Positions 15,754-24,082 of a stretch of DNA of 64,000 nucleotides are shown here, piece after piece. Every line of letters starts with the position of its first letter. Positions within the stretch are counted from its first letter, which is position 1. The DNA is from Gammaproteobacteria bacterium. GTDB lineage: Bacteria; Pseudomonadota; Gammaproteobacteria; Thiohalobacterales; Thiohalobacteraceae. A program made the position numbers and the translations under genes. The stretch covers positions 1 through 64,000 of the forward strand of contig JAHJQQ010000031.1 of assembly GCA_018819175.1 (NCBI GenBank), written 5' to 3'. The notes below the pieces were generated by a model. It did no database searches, was not told the DNA's origin, and saw nothing but the letters and a program-made list of their open reading frames with translations.

Positions 15754-16500
15754 TTAGATGCTTGCCTTGCGTCGGAGCATTTCCCGTTCCAAATGAGTAA
15801 CAAAACGCCGGATACGATTTTTCTGTTGCGGATTGAGGTGGAGAAAGGCGGCGCCGATGCGCTGGGTACGATGCGCTTCGTCTAAACGGACAAAGCGAAT
15901 TTCGAGTTCTGCCTGGATAGTTTCGTTATTCGGTAAATGGATAACGCAGGTTTCTATGATCTGGCCGCGTTTGAGCGCAGGCTCCATCGGCAGATTGGCG
16001 CCGAGTCCACCTATCGACAGGTCAAACAACTGCCCCTCGATGTTGGTCTGATTTACTTCCGACGGGAGTACGACAGGAACATTCACGCTCATGCCGACGC
16101 GTACGCGATAGCTGCCGCGACGTTGCATGTAGCTGATGGAATCCGGTATGGCGGCTCGGTATATCGAAATGCCGCTTTTGTCTTTTGCCACGTCCACAGA
16201 GCAGACGAACCCGAGTTCGATCCCCTGGCATTGGCATTGAACGCGTATTTTCTTCTCTTCCTTAACCAGTTCGTGACCAGACGTGGGGTTAAGTTCATCG
16301 AGCAAGATGATATTTTTCTCGGGATCGACTTCCAGCAACAGACTGTTGAAGGTGCCGTCATGACCGGGAACCCGCACACTCAGCAACACGCGCTGATCGC
16401 GTATACGCCGCAGCAGCCCGATGATTTGCGGGAGATGGGTGACCTTCTCGGTTTTCCCCTCGTATTGGGAAGCTTGATTCGCTGCCGGTGGTTCTGCCAT
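15754..16500 (-). CDS. ycgR: PilZ-domain flagellar brake protein YcgR (248 aa)
   Basis: Binds cyclic di-GMP and slows the flagellar motor by contacting rotor or stator proteins. Residues ~25-115 match the YcgR N-terminal domain. The PilZ domain follows, with the c-di-GMP motif R-R-G-S-Y-R near residue 122 and D-L-S-I-G-G near 160. It is the last leftward gene of the flgA-flgM-flgN side, 101 bases after flgN, the place a pilZ gene occupies in Pseudomonas-type loci. No terminator is evident before the tRNA promoter about 40 bases downstream. Confidence 0.88.
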   Translation of the reverse strand: MAEPPAANQASQYEGKTEKVTHLPQIIGLLRRIRDQRVLLSVRVPGHDGTFNSLLLEVDPEKNIILLDELNPTSGHELVKEEKKIRVQCQCQGIELGFVCSVDVAKDKSGISIYRAAIPDSISYMQRRGSYRVRVGMSVNVPVVLPSEVNQTNIEGQLFDLSIGGLGANLPMEPALKRGQIIETCVIHLPNNETIQAELEIRFVRLDEAHRTQRIGAAFLHLNPQQKNRIRRFVTHLEREMLRRKASI

Positions 16501-16601
16501 TGCCTGGCTAAGCTCCGGATTATTTTACTATGACAGCAGCGGATGATACCTACTCACAACGGTATTGAACACATCATGTTGCGGGTTTTTTTCGCGTGCG
16601 C

Positions 16602-17090
16602 TCAGGCCTTGGCCAGCGAGCGTCCGGCGAGATGATTCACGCCAGTGTTACCCGTGGGATTGTAGAGCGGGGATTCAGGCGATTGACCACGGAGCAGGGC
16701 CAGCGCCTGCTGTGCATGGGAACGAGTAGCTTCCAGGGTTGCGCCATTGACGCGATTTTTCTGCTGGGCAAGCTGGATACGTTCCAAGAGTAGGCGCCAG
16801 CCTTTTTTCAGTCGGCCATTGGTGTCACACCAGCTGATACAGGCCTCGACATCCGTGCGCGCAGTGCCAAAACCCGCTGACTGCAGTAATCGCTGCATGC
16901 GCTCTTCCAGTTGGCCGAATGTCTGAAGAAGTTCATGCTTGTCTTTGACGAGCTGTTCCAGGGTATCCACATCACGGGCTATGAGCGCCTCCGACTCGGC
17001 GCCCAGCAAGGTATTCAGCTTTCCGGTACAGACATACTCTGCGTGTAGCAGGCTATCTAACTCGGTGTGGCAGCTTTGTCGGTCGGTCAT
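16602..17090 (-). CDS. flgN: FlgN: chaperone for hook-filament junction proteins (162 aa)
   Basis: FlgN binds unfolded FlgK and FlgL in the cytoplasm and delivers them to the export apparatus. The protein is mostly helical, with long amphipathic helices (residues ~10-110) and an L-L-G-A-E-S-E-A-L-x-x-R-D core typical of the FlgN/FliT-type fold, and a flexible C-terminus. It starts three bases after the flgM stop, as in other flgAMN loci. Sequence conservation in this family is low, so the call relies on both fold and position. Confidence 0.85.
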   Translation of the reverse strand: MTDRQSCHTELDSLLHAEYVCTGKLNTLLGAESEALIARDVDTLEQLVKDKHELLQTFGQLEERMQRLLQSAGFGTARTDVEACISWCDTNGRLKKGWRLLLERIQLAQQKNRVNGATLEATRSHAQQALALLRGQSPESPLYNPTGNTGVNHLAGRSLAKA

Positions 17091-17093
17091 CGT

Positions 17094-17420
17094 TTAGCCC
17101 ATATCGCCCAGAGCCTTTTCCAGGCTCATCATTTTGCCGGCAATACGCTCGGCATTAATGTCGAAGCTGCCATTGGCCAGGGCATCTCTGGCGGCATTGA
17201 CCCGCTGGGTGTCGACGACCGGCTGTGCGGCAACCTGTTCTTCCAGACTGCGCAGTTGCTGGGCGGTGGGGGTCAGGCTGACCTGATCGCCACGGTTGGC
17301 GGGGACGCTTGATGTATCCGCGGCCTTGTTGGTTGCCGGCTGCGCTGCCTCGCGGTGGTGTCCGCTCAGCTCGGAAATTTGGCCAGACGAATGAGAAACA
17401 TTGTTGATTTCAATAGCCAT
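17094..17420 (-). CDS. flgM: FlgM: anti-sigma-28 factor (108 aa)
   Basis: FlgM holds FliA (sigma-28) inactive until it is exported through the finished hook. The N-terminal half is disordered and polar; the C-terminal half carries the FliA-binding helices, with D-T-Q-R-V-N-A-A-R-D-A-L-A-N-G and D-A-A/I-N-A-x-R-I-A-type patterns ending in M-M-S-L-E-K-A. Its length is normal. A FliA-type promoter lies at 17463-17489, which gives the expected negative feedback. The gene is followed by flgN. Confidence 0.92.
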   Translation of the reverse strand: MAIEINNVSHSSGQISELSGHHREAAQPATNKAADTSSVPANRGDQVSLTPTAQQLRSLEEQVAAQPVVDTQRVNAARDALANGSFDINAERIAGKMMSLEKALGDMG

Positions 17421-17462
17421 TACTCGACTCTCCTAGGAAACATGCTACTGGTACTGTTTCCT

Positions 17463-17489
17463 GTATCGTCTGTTACTTCAATAACTTTA
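17463..17489 (-). promoter_or_regulatory. FliA (sigma-28) promoter of flgM
   Basis: Read leftward: TAAAGTTA, 11 bases, GACGATAC, against the consensus TAAAGTTT-N11-GCCGATAA. The spacing is exact and 13 of 16 positions match. It lies 43 bases upstream of the flgM start. Confidence 0.8.
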
Positions 17490-17511
17490 GCGGCTTTTTC
17501 GCGCGGCCCGT

Positions 17512-18237
17512 TCAAAGCGTCATTTTTACGACGCTTGCCGAAACGACCCATCCCTCGACAACCCGTTTAGAGTTCAGCGCGCGTACCCGCACCCGATCAC
17601 CACGGGCCGCGGCCTCGATGGCCTCTCCCAGCATTTCGACCTGAATCGGCCCCTCGCCACTGACGAGACGGACCCGATCACCCCGTTTTACCAACAAGGG
17701 GGCTTTGACTATAGCCGATGACAGCACGCTGCCTGCGGCAACCGGGCGCCGGGTGACCAGCCCATCAATGTCGGCGGGCGTGGTTAAGTAGCCCTGACTC
17801 ATGCCGGATACATTGGTTTCAACCAGCGTGACATCGTCTGGGGTCAGGCCGACACCCTTGGCCAAAGGCCGTGCGGCCACCAGCGCTTTTGCAAAAACGC
17901 TAATCTCAGCAGGAACGTAGATAGTCCATCCGGAGACGTCTGGACAACGGACGCCGACGCTGGTGCGGCCGCTGTTGCGTGCGCCCGAGGGTTGGAAGGC
18001 CTGCAGATCCTGCGCGCATTGGGTTAGGCGTAGGCGCGGATCCAGGTGTCCCATGGTTACTTCGATGCGGCCACTGTGTTGATCCTGCACGACGTCTTGC
18101 AGGTAGTTTTTGGCACTCGACAAAATAGAGTCGCGCGATTGGATTTCAATCCCGCTTGCGGCCAGGACCGGATTCAGTATGCACAGGCCCAGCAACAGCA
18201 GGGACAGGGCGTAGGGGCGGATTTCAGTCATGAGCAT
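17512..18237 (-). CDS. flgA: FlgA: P-ring assembly chaperone (241 aa)
   Basis: Periplasmic chaperone for FlgI. An N-terminal signal peptide is evident (short polar start, A-L-S-L-L-L-L-G-L-C-I-L hydrophobic core, cleavage near A-A-S-G). The C-terminal half holds the SAF-like domain, with P-L-A-K-G-V-G-L-T-P-D-D-V, R-P-V-A-A-G-S-V-L and a final N-S-K-R-V-V-E-G-W-V. GAGGA lies 8 bases before ATG 18237; an ATG two codons later is less well placed. A sigma-54 promoter lies upstream at 18270-18285. It is divergent from cheV. Confidence 0.93.
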   Translation of the reverse strand: MLMTEIRPYALSLLLLGLCILNPVLAASGIEIQSRDSILSSAKNYLQDVVQDQHSGRIEVTMGHLDPRLRLTQCAQDLQAFQPSGARNSGRTSVGVRCPDVSGWTIYVPAEISVFAKALVAARPLAKGVGLTPDDVTLVETNVSGMSQGYLTTPADIDGLVTRRPVAAGSVLSSAIVKAPLLVKRGDRVRLVSGEGPIQVEMLGEAIEAAARGDRVRVRALNSKRVVEGWVVSASVVKMTL

Positions 18238-18269
18238 GCCGGATTCCTCGGAGGTGTCTGTAAGTAAAA

Positions 18270-18285
18270 TGCAAATGCCATGCCG
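18270..18285 (-). promoter_or_regulatory. Sigma-54 promoter of flgA
   Basis: Read leftward, CGGCATGGCATTTGCA fits YTGGCACG-N4-TTGCA with the invariant GG and GC exactly 10 bases apart. It lies about 33 bases before the flgA start, which leaves a short leader. Confidence 0.7.
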
Positions 18286-18298
18286 ACGCTGAAATCGA

Positions 18299-18325
18299 TA
18301 AAGGTATAGGCAGTTACGCCGATAG
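18299..18325 (+). promoter_or_regulatory. FliA (sigma-28) promoter of cheV
   Basis: TAAAGGTA, 11 bases, GCCGATAG: 13 of 16 consensus positions at exact spacing. It lies 45 bases upstream of the cheV start and back to back with the flgA sigma-54 promoter. Confidence 0.85.
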
Positions 18326-18370
18326 CGGTGCAGGGCGTCACGTACCTACTTGTTACCTGGAGATCGAACG

Positions 18371-19318
18371 ATGAGCAGCGTATTGGCCAGTGTTGACCAG
18401 CGTACCCAGCTTGCTGGGCACAACCGCTTGGAAATCCTGATGTTTAAATTGGACAACGGGCAACGCTTCGGGCTTAACGTGTTTAAAATCCAGGAAGTTA
18501 TTCAATGCCCCCCGCTCACAGTGCTGCCGCACTCACATCCCGTGGTCCGCGGTGTGGCCAGCATGCGCGGCAAGACTATTCCGGTCCTGGATCTGGCTAA
18601 GGCCGTCGGCCGCCGCCCGCTGGCTGAAACGGTAGGCAATTTTGTCATCGTCACGGAATTCAACCGTACTGTGCAGGGCTTCCTGGTCAAGATGGTGGAT
18701 CGCATTGTCAACATGAACTGGGAACAAATCCTGCCGCCGCCCAAGGGTGCGGGCCAGGACCACTATTTGACCGCGGTGACCGAGGTCGAAGGTGAGATGG
18801 TTGAAATCATCGATGTGGAAAAGGTGTTGTCGGAAGTGATCGGGATGTCCGAAACGATTTCCAGCAGTATTTTGGCGGATGCCGCTGCATCGCATGAAGG
18901 TAAGGAGACGCGGCCGCATATTCTGGTCGCCGACGATTCCATGGTGGCGCGCAATCAGATCAGACGTACTCTCGACCAACTGGGAATAGAATCGACGCTG
19001 GCCCCTGATGGCAGAAAGGCGTTGGATATGCTGCAGCAATGGGCGGAAACAGATCCCGCGCGGCTGGCGAGTTTGACCATGCTGATCTCCGATGTGGAAA
19101 TGCCGGAAATGGACGGCTATACCTTGACGACGAAATTGCGCGGAGACCCACGGCTGAAAGACGTCTATGTCTTGCTGCATACCTCGTTGAGTGGCGTGTT
19201 CAATAACGCCATGGTCGAGAAGGTGGGCGCCAACCAATTCATTGCGAAATTCAAGCCCGACCTGCTTGCCGAGGCGGTTATGAAACAGGTCAAGATTAAG
19301 CATCAACACGTGGCTTGA
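18371..19318 (+). CDS. cheV: CheV: CheW-receiver chemotaxis coupling protein (315 aa)
   Basis: Couples chemoreceptors to CheA and adapts through phosphorylation. The CheW-like domain (~15-160) has N-V-F-K-I-Q-E-V and R-G-V-A-S-M-R-G. The receiver domain (~175-310) starts I-L-V-A-D-D-S and contains the phospho-acceptor in L-I-S-D-V-E-M-P-E-M-D-G near residue 243, with the conserved lysine in F-I-A-K-F-K. GGAG at 18359-18362 supports ATG 18371 rather than the upstream in-frame TTG 18350. It is first in the rightward cluster and read from a FliA promoter. Confidence 0.94.
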   Translation: MSSVLASVDQRTQLAGHNRLEILMFKLDNGQRFGLNVFKIQEVIQCPPLTVLPHSHPVVRGVASMRGKTIPVLDLAKAVGRRPLAETVGNFVIVTEFNRTVQGFLVKMVDRIVNMNWEQILPPPKGAGQDHYLTAVTEVEGEMVEIIDVEKVLSEVIGMSETISSSILADAAASHEGKETRPHILVADDSMVARNQIRRTLDQLGIESTLAPDGRKALDMLQQWAETDPARLASLTMLISDVEMPEMDGYTLTTKLRGDPRLKDVYVLLHTSLSGVFNNAMVEKVGANQFIAKFKPDLLAEAVMKQVKIKHQHVA

Positions 19319-19428
19319 ACTGACTTCGGTAATGAGTTTTATCCATGTATTTTGGCTGCATGCGCTTGCGTGATGCTCAGTGAGTGGTGAGCCGCTTGAG
19401 TAGGGCGGCGGGAAAAAGGAATAGCAGT

Positions 19429-20331
19429 TTGACGCGCGCGGCACTCTCCAACCAAGACTACGAATCATTTCGCACGTTCCTTGAGAGCGCCTGCGGCATC
19501 GTGCTGGGTGAGAATAAGCATTATCTGGTGGTCAGCCGGCTTAGCCGATTGATGGCCGACGAAGGTGTTGAAACCCTGGCCGACCTTGTTGCGCATCTGA
19601 AAGACGATCGTAAACGCCAGTTGCGCGAACGCATTGTCGAGGCGATGACCACCAACGAAACCTTCTGGTTCCGCGATACCTTCCCGTTCGACATTCTTAA
19701 AGAGACGATCTTTCCCGATTTAGCCGATCGTCGGGTGCGCAGCCCACGCATCTGGTCCTCAGCCTGTTCCTCAGGTCAGGAGCCTTATTCCATCAGCATG
19801 ACCATTCAGGAGTATCAGGCGAGTCGTCCGGGTAGCCTGACGGATGTGCAAATCATGGCGACGGATATCTCGCCGACCATCCTCCTCGATGCCAAAGAGG
19901 CCAGTTACGATGCCCTGGCCCTGGCCCGCGGCCTATCGAATGAACGCAAACAGAAATTTTTCACGCCATTACGCGATGGCCGTTGGCAGGCGCGTCCGGA
20001 AATCCGCAATCGGGTCCGTTTCAGTCAGGCCAATCTGTTGCAGAGCTATAGCCTGTTGGGGCGTTTCGATGTGATTTTCTGCCGCAACGTTCTTATCTAT
20101 TTTTCCAGCGAATCCAAGTCGGACATCCTGGCACGCATGGCGCGGGTGCTGAACCCTGGCGGCTATCTGTTCCTCGGTTCATCGGAGTCAATTACCCAGT
20201 ACTCGGACGAATTCGAGATGGTGCGTTGCCCGCGCGGCTCTGTATACCGGGTCAAGAGTGGCTTGGTACTCAAGCCAACTGCGCCAATACCACGTCCGAT
20301 TGTGCGGCCCGCAGGTAACGGCAAACGCTAG
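19429..20331 (+). CDS. cheR: CheR: chemoreceptor glutamate methyltransferase (300 aa)
   Basis: Methylates glutamates of chemoreceptors using S-adenosylmethionine. The N-terminal helical CheR domain has F-R-T-F-L-E-S-A-C-G-I. The catalytic domain has the T-T-N-E-T-x-F-F/W-R-D signature near residue 80, the S-A-C-S-S-G-Q-E-P-Y-S SAM loop near 115, A-T-D-I-S and F-D-V-I-F-C-R-N-V-L-I-Y-F. AAAAGGA at 19413-19419 favours TTG 19429; a GTG at 19384 would add 15 residues without a good ribosome site. It lies 110 bases after cheV and before the flgB promoter. Confidence 0.93.
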   Translation: MTRAALSNQDYESFRTFLESACGIVLGENKHYLVVSRLSRLMADEGVETLADLVAHLKDDRKRQLRERIVEAMTTNETFWFRDTFPFDILKETIFPDLADRRVRSPRIWSSACSSGQEPYSISMTIQEYQASRPGSLTDVQIMATDISPTILLDAKEASYDALALARGLSNERKQKFFTPLRDGRWQARPEIRNRVRFSQANLLQSYSLLGRFDVIFCRNVLIYFSSESKSDILARMARVLNPGGYLFLGSSESITQYSDEFEMVRCPRGSVYRVKSGLVLKPTAPIPRPIVRPAGNGKR

Positions 20332-20432
20332 AGCCTCATTTGCCGTCGAGCGGCGGATTGTTGCCGCTTACGGATCTGTTGTAACCCCCTAATCCCTTGT
20401 CTACCTATATATAGCGCGGGTCCGTGACGCTC

Positions 20433-20449
20433 TGGCACGGCCGTTGCTT
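20433..20449 (+). promoter_or_regulatory. Sigma-54 promoter of the flgB operon
   Basis: TGGCACGGCCGTTGCTT is a perfect match to TGGCACG-N4-TTGCTT with 10 bases between GG and GC. It lies 37 bases before flgB, as expected for a FleQ/FleR-controlled rod-hook operon. Confidence 0.93.
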
Positions 20450-20485
20450 AGAGGATGGCTAAAGACTCTTAAGTAAGAGGTTGCC

Positions 20486-20887
20486 ATGCCGCTAAGCATC
20501 GATTCCGCGTTGGGCCCACTCCCCGATGCCCTGGTACTCCGGGGACGTCGTTCGGAAGTTCTTGCTTCCAATCTGGCCAATGCCGACACGCCGAATTTCA
20601 AAGCACGCGATGTCGACTTCCACGCCATGATGGATCAGGCGCAAAGCGGCCACCAGCTGGCCATGCAGACCACCTCGGCCAAACATATCGCCTTTACCGA
20701 AGACAATGGTTTTGGCGGCATGCCAGTTCAATATCGCGTACCCAATCAACCCTCACTCGACGGCAACACTGTTGACGGTCAGGTCGAACAAGCTGCCTTC
20801 GCGGAAAATTCCGTGAACTATCAGGCGACGCTGACCTTTCTGAGCGGGCGTATCCGCGGCCTGATGACGGCCATCAAGGGAGAATAA
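20486..20887 (+). CDS. flgB: FlgB: proximal rod protein (133 aa)
   Basis: Rod subunit next to the MS ring, exported by the flagellar type III system. The N-terminus has the rod-family pattern R-R-S-E-V-L-A-S-N-L-A-N-A-D-T-P-N-F-K-A-R-D near residues 20-45, and the C-terminus has V-E-Q-A-A-F-A-E-N-S-V-N-Y-Q. It is the first gene of the flgB-flgL run and two bases before flgC. Confidence 0.96.
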   Translation: MPLSIDSALGPLPDALVLRGRRSEVLASNLANADTPNFKARDVDFHAMMDQAQSGHQLAMQTTSAKHIAFTEDNGFGGMPVQYRVPNQPSLDGNTVDGQVEQAAFAENSVNYQATLTFLSGRIRGLMTAIKGE

Positions 20888-20889
20888 TC

Positions 20890-21306
20890 ATGTCCATGTT
20901 CAAGGTCTTTGATATCGCCGCTTCGGCCATGAGTGCGCAGAGCGTGCGGTTGAACACCACGGCCAGCAATCTTGCCAATGCCGAGAGCGTCGGTAGTTCG
21001 GAAGAAACAACGTATAAAGCCAGACATCCGGTGTTCGCGGCCATGCTCAATGCCATGCATGGCGGCCCTAAAGAGGGTGTTGGCGTGCGCGTGCTGGGCG
21101 TAGTCGAGAGTCAGGAGCCGGTACAGCAGCGCTATGCGCCCGAGAATCCCATGGCGAATGACGAAGGTTATGTTTTTCAGCCCAACGTCAATCCCGTCGA
21201 CGAAATGGTGAATATGATTTCGGCCTCGCGCAGTTATCAGAACAATGTCGAAGTCATGAATACATCCAAGCAGATGCTGCTCGCCACGCTGCGCTTGGGT
21301 CAATAG
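20890..21306 (+). CDS. flgC: FlgC: proximal rod protein (138 aa)
   Basis: Rod subunit. It shows the N-terminal A-S-A-M-S-A-Q-S-V-R-L-N-T-T-A-S-N-L-A-N-A pattern and the C-terminal N-P-V-D-E-M-V-N-M-I-S-A-S-R-S-Y-Q-N-N-V-E signature. Length is normal. It sits immediately after flgB. Confidence 0.97.
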   Translation: MSMFKVFDIAASAMSAQSVRLNTTASNLANAESVGSSEETTYKARHPVFAAMLNAMHGGPKEGVGVRVLGVVESQEPVQQRYAPENPMANDEGYVFQPNVNPVDEMVNMISASRSYQNNVEVMNTSKQMLLATLRLGQ

Positions 21307-21325
21307 GGCAAGGAGGTAAGCCAAG

Positions 21326-22006
21326 ATGGCAACCGCAATGACAAGTGATGTGCTCTCCGGCCTAGGCCTGCGTTCGCTGGAAGGAACGCAGACCAAAACC
21401 AATGACACGAACAAACTGAGCTCGGACAACTTCATGGAGCTGCTGATTGCGCAGATTCAGAATCAGGATCCCATGAAGCCGATGGACAATGCCGAGTTCA
21501 TTTCCCAGATCGCGACCATCAATCAGGTGACGGGCATTCAGGAATTGAAGACGTCTTTCGATGATTTGAGCAAGTCGCTGGTGTCGAATCAGGCTCTCCA
21601 AGCCGCGGGCCTGATCGGCCGCGAAGTCCTGGCGCCGACCGGGCTGGGGGTATTGCAGCAGAATGGTTCGATCCGCGGCAGTGTCGAATTGCCGAATGCG
21701 AGTGCCAAGGTCTCCGTAACAATTTATGACAGTGCAGGACAGATGGTTCGCCGACTCGAACTCGGTAGTCAGGCCGCCGGTGATGTGGCCTTCAAGTGGG
21801 ACGGCCTGCGCGAAGACGGAACCTATGCCGCACCCGGTACCTATCTGGTTTCGGCCGATGCGGAATTCAGCGGCAAGAATGAGGCCGTTGAGGCCTATGT
21901 CGCAAATCAGGTCAGTGGCGTGACGCTCGGCTCCAGTGGCGGTCTGCTGCTGGATCTGAACGGTGTCGGCCTCATGGACTTCAATCAAGTTAAACAGATT
22001 CTCTGA
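21326..22006 (+). CDS. flgD: FlgD: hook-cap (hook assembly scaffold) protein (226 aa)
   Basis: Caps the growing hook and directs FlgE insertion. The conserved N-terminal segment N-F-M-E-L-L-I-A-Q-I-Q-N-Q-D-P-M-K-P is at ~38-55. The C-terminal half forms the Ig-like/tudor region with F-K-W-D-G-L-R-E-D-G-T-Y-A-A-P-G-T-Y. AAGGAGG lies before the start. It lies between flgC and flgE in the operon. Confidence 0.96.
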   Translation: MATAMTSDVLSGLGLRSLEGTQTKTNDTNKLSSDNFMELLIAQIQNQDPMKPMDNAEFISQIATINQVTGIQELKTSFDDLSKSLVSNQALQAAGLIGREVLAPTGLGVLQQNGSIRGSVELPNASAKVSVTIYDSAGQMVRRLELGSQAAGDVAFKWDGLREDGTYAAPGTYLVSADAEFSGKNEAVEAYVANQVSGVTLGSSGGLLLDLNGVGLMDFNQVKQIL

Positions 22007-22021
22007 CGGGGAGGGCTAACC

Positions 22022-23287
22022 ATGCCATTTCGTATTGCTTTAAGTGGTCTGAACGCGGCGTCATCCGATTTAAAAGTTACCGGCAATAATATTGCCAACG
22101 CCGGCACCAACGGTTTCAAATCATCGCGCGCGGAGTTCGCCGATGTGTACGCAACCTCCCTGGGTGGCGTGAGCAACACCGCTGTCGGTGGCGGTGTGCG
22201 CCTGGCGCAGGTGGCGCAGCAGTTCGCGCAAGGCAACATCGAGTTCACCAACAACAATCTCGATCTGGCCATCAATGGCGAAGGCTTCTATGTCCTCGAT
22301 GATGGCGGTTCCAGTGTCTATACGCGCGCCGGTGCATTCAAAGTCGACCGCGACGGGTATGTCGTCAACAGCTCGAGTCAGCGACTGCAGGTGTTCTCGC
22401 CGATTGCCGGCAGTTCCACGAACTTCAATACCGGTTCGCTCAACGATCTGCAGATCTCACTGACAGAAGGCGCGCCGAACGCGACCAGCAGCGTTAATAT
22501 GTCGATTAACCTGAATGCCAGTGACACCAGTGCCGGGGCCATCGGTGCTTTCGATCCTGCCTCGCCCGCCACTTACGATTATTCGACCTCTTACACCATC
22601 TATGACTCGCTGGGCGCACAGCACACGGCGACCATGTATTTCCTCAAGGACAATGCTACCAACAATACCTGGCATACCTGGCTGTATGCGGATAACGGTA
22701 CCGCCAGCACCAATGTGACCCAGGGTGGTGGTACGGCCTCCAGCACACTGACGTTCGCCAGCGATGGCTCGCTGGCAACTGTCAATGGTGGAGTGGCAAC
22801 CTCTCTGACGTATGACAATCTGGCCATGACCAATGGCGCAGCGCCGCTCGCGATGACCTTGGACTACTCCGCGCTGACGCAATTCGGCGGTGATTTCGCG
22901 GTGAATGGATTGTCCCAGGATGGCTTCGCCACCGGTCGTTTGACCGGCCTTGATCTCGATTCCACGGGTGTGGTTTCGGCGCGTTATACCAATGGTCAGT
23001 CGACCGCGTTGGGTAAAGTGGCGCTGGCGAACTTCGCCAACGTGCAGGGCCTGCGTCAGTTGGGTGAAACCAACTGGGCGGAAACCTTCGGCTCCGGCGG
23101 CGCTCTTGTCGGTGAAGCAGGTACTGCCAGCTTCGGTCTGATTCAATCGGGTGCTCTGGAATCCTCCAACGTCGACATCGCCGAACAGTTGATCAACCTG
23201 ATCACAGCGCAGCGTAACTTTCAGGCCAACTCGCAGGTCATCAGCACGGCTGACACCGTGACCCAGACTATTATCAACATCCGTTAA
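22022..23287 (+). CDS. flgE: FlgE: hook protein (421 aa)
   Basis: Builds the universal joint between rod and filament. The N-terminal G-L-N-A-A-S-S-D-L-K-V-T-G-N-N-I-A-N-A is at ~9-27, followed by N-G-E-G-F-Y-V-L-D-D-G and Y-T-R-A-G-A-F-K. The middle D1/D2 region has Y-D-S-L-G-A-Q-H-T-A-T-M-Y-F. The C-terminal signature is L-E-S-S-N-V-D-I-A-E-Q-L-I-N-L-I. Length is usual for gammaproteobacteria. Confidence 0.97.
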   Translation: MPFRIALSGLNAASSDLKVTGNNIANAGTNGFKSSRAEFADVYATSLGGVSNTAVGGGVRLAQVAQQFAQGNIEFTNNNLDLAINGEGFYVLDDGGSSVYTRAGAFKVDRDGYVVNSSSQRLQVFSPIAGSSTNFNTGSLNDLQISLTEGAPNATSSVNMSINLNASDTSAGAIGAFDPASPATYDYSTSYTIYDSLGAQHTATMYFLKDNATNNTWHTWLYADNGTASTNVTQGGGTASSTLTFASDGSLATVNGGVATSLTYDNLAMTNGAAPLAMTLDYSALTQFGGDFAVNGLSQDGFATGRLTGLDLDSTGVVSARYTNGQSTALGKVALANFANVQGLRQLGETNWAETFGSGGALVGEAGTASFGLIQSGALESSNVDIAEQLINLITAQRNFQANSQVISTADTVTQTIINIR

Positions 23288-23302
23288 GGATAGGACGAGA
23301 CC

Positions 23303-24043
23303 ATGGATCGCATGCTGTATATCGCCGCTGACGGGGCGCGCCAGATTCAAACGGCGCAGGCTGTCAACGCGAATAACCTGGCCAACGCCAGCACCACGGG
23401 CTTCAAGGCGCAGTTCGAGGCCATGCGGGCGCTGCCGGTGTATGGGCCAGGGCATGCCAGCCGGGTGTATACGCAAAGCGAGACAACCGGTGTTGACTAC
23501 AACCCCGGTTCGTTGATGGCCACGGGAAAAAATTTGGACATTGCCATCAACGGTAAGGGTTGGATTGCGGTGCAGGCCCCCGATGGCGGCGAGGCCTATA
23601 CGCGCGCTGGCGATCTCCGCGTGTCGGCCACCGGCATTCTGGAAACCGGTGCGGGCCATCCGGTCATGGGGGATGGCGGCCCGATCTCGATTCCGGATGC
23701 GCAGGAACTGGAAATCGCCGCGGACGGGACGGTCTCGGTGTTACCGGTGGGCCAGGCGCTTTCGACGATCGCAGTGGTTGGACGTATCAAACTGATCAAT
23801 CCTCCGGACGGTGATCTGGTCATTGGCAATGACGGGCTATTGCGTACTCAGGATGGCAGCAACGCCATTGCAGATGCGAATGTGCGTGTGGCCAGTGGCA
23901 TGCTGGAATCATCCAATGTCAACACCATTGAGGCGTTGACCACCATGATCCATCTGGCACGCCAGTTCGAGACCCAGGTCAAACTGATGAAGACCGCGGA
24001 AGAGGCTGACGCCGCGTCTACAAAATTGATGAGTATTAGTTAA
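23303..24043 (+). CDS. flgF: FlgF: rod protein (246 aa)
   Basis: Rod subunit between FlgC and FlgG. It starts M-D-R-M-L-Y-I-A-A-D-G-A and has the N-N-L-A-N-A-S-T-T-G-F-K-A family box, a G-K-G-W-I-A-V-Q core, and C-terminal M-L-E-S-S-N-V-N-T-I-E-A-L. It lies 15 bases after flgE with AGGA before the start. Confidence 0.96.
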   Translation: MDRMLYIAADGARQIQTAQAVNANNLANASTTGFKAQFEAMRALPVYGPGHASRVYTQSETTGVDYNPGSLMATGKNLDIAINGKGWIAVQAPDGGEAYTRAGDLRVSATGILETGAGHPVMGDGGPISIPDAQELEIAADGTVSVLPVGQALSTIAVVGRIKLINPPDGDLVIGNDGLLRTQDGSNAIADANVRVASGMLESSNVNTIEALTTMIHLARQFETQVKLMKTAEEADAASTKLMSIS

Positions 24044-24082
24044 AGGCTTGTCCGATCAACGGACGGGTAAGGAGAGACGAAT

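Noticed and set aside
19350..19375. TTGGCTGCATGCGCTTGC upstream of cheR as a sigma-54 promoter
   Set aside because: Neither GG-GC pair has the required 10-base spacing.
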